Of a DNA stretch of 9,247 nt, positions 5,654 to 9,247 are shown piece after piece. The notes beneath the pieces were generated by a model that saw only the letters and a list, made by a program, of their open reading frames with translations, did no database searches and had not been told where the DNA came from. Position numbers and translations under genes: made by a program. Location of the stretch: positions 1 through 9,247 of the forward strand of contig JACRDW010000122.1 in NCBI GenBank assembly GCA_016212785.1, given 5' to 3'. Source of the DNA: Methanobacteriota archaeon. GTDB taxonomy: Archaea > Hydrothermarchaeota > Hydrothermarchaeia > Hydrothermarchaeales > JACRDW01. The first letter of the stretch is position 1. Each line of letters opens with the position of its first letter.

Positions 5654-6134
5654 GCTGATTGCTTTTCTGGCTATCGCCCTTATAATAATTGCAGCCTCGA
5701 TTTTAGTTATAAAGGCGAGGGAAATTGTCCACAGTGCTTTATTCTTGGCTCTGACTTTTGTAGGGGTAGCTGCGCTATTCATAATGCTCGAAGCAGAGTT
5801 TCTCGCAGCAATTCAGGTTTTGATTTATGCTGGCGCGGTCGTCGTGCTGATGCTTTTTGCGATAATGCTGACCAGAAGAGAGAAGGGGCTGGATTATCTG
5901 GGCACAAAAATTACGTTGTTTAAAGGAGCTGCCTCGCTGGTTTTTCTCGCAGTAATTCTGGGCATAATACTTGCCGGAAGATGGTACCCTGCTCGGGGTA
6001 TAGGAGAGGGCTCCACCCAGTTCATTGGAAAGCAGCTTTTTTCCTACTACATCCTGCATTTCGAGCTGATTGCAATACTGCTGCTGGCTGCAATAATAGG
6101 AGCGATTTACCTTGCGAGGAGGGAAGTGAAGTGA
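5643..6134 (+). CDS. nuoJ: Complex I subunit J (NuoJ/FpoJ)
   Basis: The subunit has 163 residues and about five membrane helices. The diagnostic stretch is LEAEFLAAIQVLIYAGAVVV, the third helix with its flexible bend that couples quinone reduction to pumping, preceded by REIVHSALFLALTFVGVAALF. It is one complete polypeptide, whereas some methanogens split this subunit over two genes. The frame is open from an ATG at 5574 inside nuoI. I place the start at GTG 5643 because AGAGGAGG (5627-5634) precedes it by eight bases, and because the upstream residues are hydrophilic and unlike NuoJ. The nuoJ stop overlaps the nuoK start as GTGA. Confidence 0.93.
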   Translation: MSLELIAFLAIALIIIAASILVIKAREIVHSALFLALTFVGVAALFIMLEAEFLAAIQVLIYAGAVVVLMLFAIMLTRREKGLDYLGTKITLFKGAASLVFLAVILGIILAGRWYPARGIGEGSTQFIGKQLFSYYILHFELIAILLLAAIIGAIYLARREVK

Positions 6135-6433
6135 TTCCTCTGGAGTATTACTTAGCTCTCTCTTCGGCAGCGTTTGGAATAGGCGCGTACGGAGTTTTGG
6201 TTTGCAGGAACGCAATTAGAGTCTTGATGTGTCTGGAGCTTATGATGAACGCTGCGAATATAAATTTAGTGGCATTTTCAAGATACCTCGGCGATGCAGC
6301 GGGGCAAATTTTCGTTACTTTTTCAATCGCAATAGCTGCGGCAGAGGCTGCCGTAGGACTTGCGATTATTCTCCTGATTTACAGGCTTTACGGAACAGTA
6401 GAAATAGGCGAGCTCAAAAATCTGAGGTGGTGA
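6131..6433 (+). CDS. nuoK: Complex I subunit K (NuoK/FpoK)
   Basis: This 100-residue, three-helix membrane subunit transmits protons between the heel and the antiporter-like subunits. The two membrane glutamates essential in Escherichia coli NuoK are present at the same positions, E36 (in VLMCLELMMNAANINLV) and E72 (in SIAIAAAEAAVGLAIIL). The start is GTG 6131 within the GTGA overlap with nuoJ, and GAGGAGGGAAG just upstream supports it. An open frame extends back to 5981, but it runs antisense-like through nuoJ in another frame and is not real. The length is exactly what the family expects. The next gene starts about two bases after the stop. Confidence 0.95.
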   Translation: MIPLEYYLALSSAAFGIGAYGVLVCRNAIRVLMCLELMMNAANINLVAFSRYLGDAAGQIFVTFSIAIAAAEAAVGLAIILLIYRLYGTVEIGELKNLRW

Positions 6434-6435
6434 AG

Positions 6436-7896
6436 TTGGAGATAATATCTGTAAAACCACTGCTTGCTGTGCTCGCCTCTGCAGTCGGCGCAGCTCTAAT
6501 CGTGGCATCAAGCAGAAGGCCGAACCTCAGAGAGTCCTGGACCATTGCTGCGGGCATAATTAAATTTCTAATAGTTGCATCCATGGCCTCGACAATCCTG
6601 GCGGGAAATACAGTTGCATACACGCTGTTTAAAATTCTTCCGGGCATAGAGATAAAATTCAGAGTAGACGCGCTTGGCATGGTATTCGCAACTACTTCCT
6701 CTTTTCTCTGGATTCTGACCTCGATATACTCCATAGGCTATGTGCGTTCTCTGAAGGAGCATGCGCAGACGAGATACTTTGCATGCTTTGCGATTTCCCT
6801 CTCGGCAGCGATTGGAATTGCGTTCTCTGCTAATTTGTTTACTATGCTTCTATTTTATGAAACCCTGACCGTGATTACATATCCACTCGTTGCGCACAAG
6901 GAAACGCCCGAAGCGTACGCAGCAGGATGGAAATATTTCGTTTATTTACTCGGCACTTCTGTATTTCAACTTGCTGCAATTATTTTAACCTATAACTTCG
7001 CAGGCACGCTGGAATTCTCAGAAAACGGAATTCTTGCAGGCAAGGCTTCTCCAGCGATTCTAACTGCAATATACGTTCTCTTCATCGCAGGCTACACAAA
7101 GGCAGCAATCATGCCGCTCCACTCCTGGCTTCCAACCGCAATGATAGCGCCGACGCCTGTAAGCGCTCTGCTGCATGCGGTAGCAGTTGTAAAGGCAGGA
7201 GTATTTTCGATTCTGAGAATCATATTCCATGTTTATGGCATAGACCTGATGAGCAGTTTAAATCTTGGAATTGCAACCGCTTACTTCGTTTCCTTCACAA
7301 TCATCGTTGCATCCATATTCGCCCTGACTCAGGACAACTTAAAACTGAGGCTTGCGTACTCTACTGTGAGCCAGCTCTCCTATGTTATACTGGGAGCTGC
7401 CCTGCTAACGGCAAGCGGCGTGATAGGGGGAATAATGCAAATCGCAGTGCACGCGTTTGCCAAAATTACTCTATTCTTCTGCGCAGGCTCCATCTACATT
7501 GCGTCGCATAAGACGAACGTGAGCGAGCTCAGCGGAATTGGAAGGAAAATGCCTTTCACGATGCTTGCATTTGCGGTAGGAGCTATTTCTATGATAGGCG
7601 CGCCTCCAGCAGCCGGATTTATAAGCAAGTGGTATCTCGTCTTGGGCAGCATAGAGGCAGGAGAGGTTGCCCTGCTCTTTGTTCTCCTTGCAAGCTCGAT
7701 ACTAAACGCAGCATACTTTTTGCCCGTCGTTTATAAAGCGTTTTTCGAGGCTCCGAAGGAAGAATTTAACGGCGGAGAAATAAAAGAAGCGCCCGTATTC
7801 GTTGTAGTGCCCTTAGTATTAACCGCAATAGCGTCAGTAATGCTCTGCTTATACCCGGATTATTTCCTAGACCTTGCTAAAGAGGTAATAAGATGA
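6436..7896 (+). CDS. MrpD/NuoM-like antiporter subunit (proton-pumping membrane subunit)
   Basis: This 486-residue polytopic protein of the Proton_antipo_M superfamily is expected to move protons or Na+ in the distal membrane arm. Family charges are present: E142 in the fifth-helix motif LLFYETLTV, K222 in GYTKAAIMPLHSWLP, K253 in HAVAVVKAGVFS and K343 in HAFAKITLFFCAGS. The wording of the motifs (for example SIGYVRSLKEHAQTRYFACFAI) resembles MrpD-type antiporter subunits more than canonical NuoL, M or N. I therefore leave the symbol blank. The start is TTG 6436, five bases after GAGGTGG; GTG 6430, overlapping the nuoK stop, is an alternative. The frame extends back to 6229 through nuoK and that part is spurious. 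It ends in an ATGA overlap with the next gene. Confidence 0.9.
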   Translation: MEIISVKPLLAVLASAVGAALIVASSRRPNLRESWTIAAGIIKFLIVASMASTILAGNTVAYTLFKILPGIEIKFRVDALGMVFATTSSFLWILTSIYSIGYVRSLKEHAQTRYFACFAISLSAAIGIAFSANLFTMLLFYETLTVITYPLVAHKETPEAYAAGWKYFVYLLGTSVFQLAAIILTYNFAGTLEFSENGILAGKASPAILTAIYVLFIAGYTKAAIMPLHSWLPTAMIAPTPVSALLHAVAVVKAGVFSILRIIFHVYGIDLMSSLNLGIATAYFVSFTIIVASIFALTQDNLKLRLAYSTVSQLSYVILGAALLTASGVIGGIMQIAVHAFAKITLFFCAGSIYIASHKTNVSELSGIGRKMPFTMLAFAVGAISMIGAPPAAGFISKWYLVLGSIEAGEVALLFVLLASSILNAAYFLPVVYKAFFEAPKEEFNGGEIKEAPVFVVVPLVLTAIASVMLCLYPDYFLDLAKEVIR

Positions 7897-8150
7897 GCAT
7901 AATGCAGAAAGTTGTGGAATACTTAGAAAATCCTGAGAACATAAAAAAGCTCAGAAAGTTGCTTTATATCAGCCTTGCTTTGGCAGTTGCAATAGATTTG
8001 TTTGTTCACCGCGAGCGTGTTGTTTTTCTCTGGGACAAGCTTCCAGGGTTCAGCGCGGTATACGGATTAATCTCCTGCATTCTTATTATCCTCGTATCCA
8101 AAGCGCTCGGTCACAAATGGCTCATGAAGAGGGAGGACTACTATGATTAA
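7893..8150 (+). CDS. Small two-helix membrane protein between antiporter subunits
   Basis: The 85-residue protein has an amphipathic, charged N-terminus (1-22), membrane helix one at about 23-39, a short loop HRERVVFLWDKLPG, helix two at about 53-72 and a charged tail KALGHKWLMKREDYYD. From memory, small proteins with a similar GF.A.YG helix and a KxEDYYD-like end occur beside MrpD-type subunits in other operons. I cannot verify this here, and I give no symbol. The start ATG overlaps the upstream stop (ATGA) with GAGGT before it, and its end overlaps the next gene by eight bases. Strict embedding between two pump subunits suggests a structural part of the same complex, possibly a spacer or linker. 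Confidence 0.82.
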   Translation: MSIMQKVVEYLENPENIKKLRKLLYISLALAVAIDLFVHRERVVFLWDKLPGFSAVYGLISCILIILVSKALGHKWLMKREDYYD

Positions 8151-9247
8151 TTTACCTCCTGCAGTGATATTTATTCTCGGAGCTTTTTTAATTCCCTTTC
8201 TAAAGGGGCGGGCAAAGCAAGCATACTTGCTCTTAATCCCTGTGATAGCATTTGCATGCCTTCTTTACATGCAGGAAGGGATGCACTTCATTTACAAATT
8301 TTTAGACTATAACCTGATTTTTGCCAGAGTAGACAGGCTTAGCATGGTTTTTGGGTATGTGTTTGTAATAATGGGTTTTGCAGGCATACTTTATGCGCTT
8401 CACGTTAAAAATGACGGAGAGCACATGGCTTCCTTTTTCTATATCGGAAGCTCGCTCGGCGCTGTGTTTGCAGGAGATTTATTCACGCTGTTTGTATTCT
8501 GGGAAATCATGGCCTTTTCTTCAGTATTTCTCATCTGGTATCAAAAAGATAATGCCGCACTCAACGCCGGGTTTAGATACCTCATGGTTCACATATTCGG
8601 CGGGCTATGTTTGCTGGGCGGAATTGTTCTGCACGCCGTTAGCACAGGCTCTATAGAGTTCAGTCTCATAGAATACGGCAGTTTAGCTTCTCACCTGATA
8701 TTAATTGGCTTCATACTCAACGCTGCTGTGCCGCCTCTCTCTGCATGGCTCTCTGATTCATATCCGGAGGCAACTGTTACAGGAGCAGTATTTTTAACTG
8801 CTTATACCACTAAAACTGCTGTTTATGTTCTTGCGAGGGCATTTCCAGGGGTTGAGATATTAGTCTGGCTGGGAGCGGTAATGGCAGTATACGGCGTTAT
8901 TTATGCTGTCCTTGAAAATGACATCAGGAGGTTGCTCGCATACCACATAATCAGCCAGGTAGGCTACATGGTAGCCGGCGTCGGGATTGGAACCACGCTT
9001 GCGATAAACGGCTCCTCTGCGCACGCCTTTTCCCATATTCTGTATAAAGCTCTGCTCTTCATGGGTGCAGGTGCAGTAATACACATGACTGGAAGAAGGA
9101 AACTCACGGAGTTGGGCGGCGTATACAAGACCATGCCCATAACTTTAGTTCTCTACATGGTCGGAGGATTTTCTATCTCGGCAGTTCCGCTCTTCAGCGG
9201 CTTTGTGAGCAAGTCCATGGTCGTCGCAGCCTCTGCTGAGTCTCATC
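8143..9247 (+). CDS. Second MrpD-like antiporter subunit, partial (runs off right edge)
   Basis: An open frame from ATG 8143 (GGGAGG upstream at 8131-8136) continues unbroken to the end of the window, giving 368 residues without a stop. It is a Proton_antipo_M-type subunit: E121 in LFVFWEIMAFSSVFLIWYQ, K224 in YTTKTAVYVLARAFPG, the helix 9 region ENDIRRLLAYHIISQVGYM, and K302 in HAFSHILYKALLFMGAGAV. It differs from the upstream paralogue at the seventh helix, where the usual lysine and WLP motif read GFILNAAVPPLSAWLSDSYPEA (N193, no histidine before AWL). At least four more helices would be expected beyond the edge. It is probably one of the distal pump subunits, and the operon evidently continues. 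Only the C-terminal part is missing. Confidence 0.9.
   Translation, partial: MINLPPAVIFILGAFLIPFLKGRAKQAYLLLIPVIAFACLLYMQEGMHFIYKFLDYNLIFARVDRLSMVFGYVFVIMGFAGILYALHVKNDGEHMASFFYIGSSLGAVFAGDLFTLFVFWEIMAFSSVFLIWYQKDNAALNAGFRYLMVHIFGGLCLLGGIVLHAVSTGSIEFSLIEYGSLASHLILIGFILNAAVPPLSAWLSDSYPEATVTGAVFLTAYTTKTAVYVLARAFPGVEILVWLGAVMAVYGVIYAVLENDIRRLLAYHIISQVGYMVAGVGIGTTLAINGSSAHAFSHILYKALLFMGAGAVIHMTGRRKLTELGGVYKTMPITLVLYMVGGFSISAVPLFSGFVSKSMVVAASAESH

Noticed and set aside
4222..5782. Long minus-strand open frames opposite nuoH, nuoI and nuoJ (4222-4719, 4729-5340, 5081-5782)
   Set aside because: They lie wholly opposite strongly conserved complex I genes, their products match no motif, and their composition is that of a complementary strand.
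6229..6435. Upstream in-frame extension of the first MrpD-like gene
   Set aside because: It overlaps nuoK completely in another frame, and the Arg/Cys-rich product is not antiporter-like.
8378..8656. Open frame overlapping the second MrpD-like gene
   Set aside because: The frame starting at 8143 encodes clear antiporter motifs through this interval; this one is its shadow.
1..9247. tRNA, rRNA, CRISPR array or transposase
   Set aside because: No cloverleaf, regularly spaced repeats or transposase motif was seen on either strand; a covariance-model scan was not possible.

Overview
The window looks archaeal. Promoters are TATA-box type (for example around 1706-1718, and 897-904 placed for a leaderless transcript). 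Genes are tightly packed with Shine-Dalgarno motifs and frequent GTG/TTG starts, and arginine is often AGA/AGG. The core is most of an operon for a complex I-like (Nuo/Fpo-type) respiratory complex. I cannot name the lineage. An uncultivated euryarchaeal-type organism is a reasonable guess and no more than that.

Layout: bases 1-125 are A+T-rich and non-coding. A minus-strand pair follows: a 92-residue three-helix membrane protein (726-448), then a 106-residue soluble protein with an internal duplication (446-126). A 201-bp divergent intergenic region (727-927) holds both promoters, several CTAG-centred motifs, a 9-bp inverted repeat and a small hairpin repeat. On the plus strand comes a 249-residue protein fusing an ArsR-like winged helix to an RDD membrane domain (928-1677). 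Then, behind a strong TATA box, runs the operon nuoA-B-C-D-H-I-J-K, an MrpD/NuoM-like subunit, an 85-residue two-helix membrane protein, and a second MrpD-like subunit cut by the right edge.

How it works together: NuoB, C, D and I form the peripheral arm that carries electrons over two [4Fe-4S] clusters in NuoI and cluster N2 in NuoB to a quinone or methanophenazine site at the NuoB/NuoD interface. NuoA, H, J and K form the base of the membrane arm, and the antiporter-like subunits pump ions. No NuoEFG NADH module is present, so the donor could be F420H2, ferredoxin or another carrier docking on the open end. In place of a standard NuoL-M-N set, the segment after nuoK has two MrpD-type subunits around a small membrane protein.

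The best candidate for something undescribed is a small structured repeat present twice. A short form (819-862) lies in the divergent intergenic region. A longer form (3093-3185) lies exactly at the nuoC-nuoD junction, which is the only sizeable gap in an otherwise overlapping operon. Its conserved arms pair into a long hairpin, the centre is variable, and the long form folds on paper into a branched structure. Flanking short direct repeats suggest insertion, possibly a small mobile element or an intercistronic RNA structure affecting nuoD translation.
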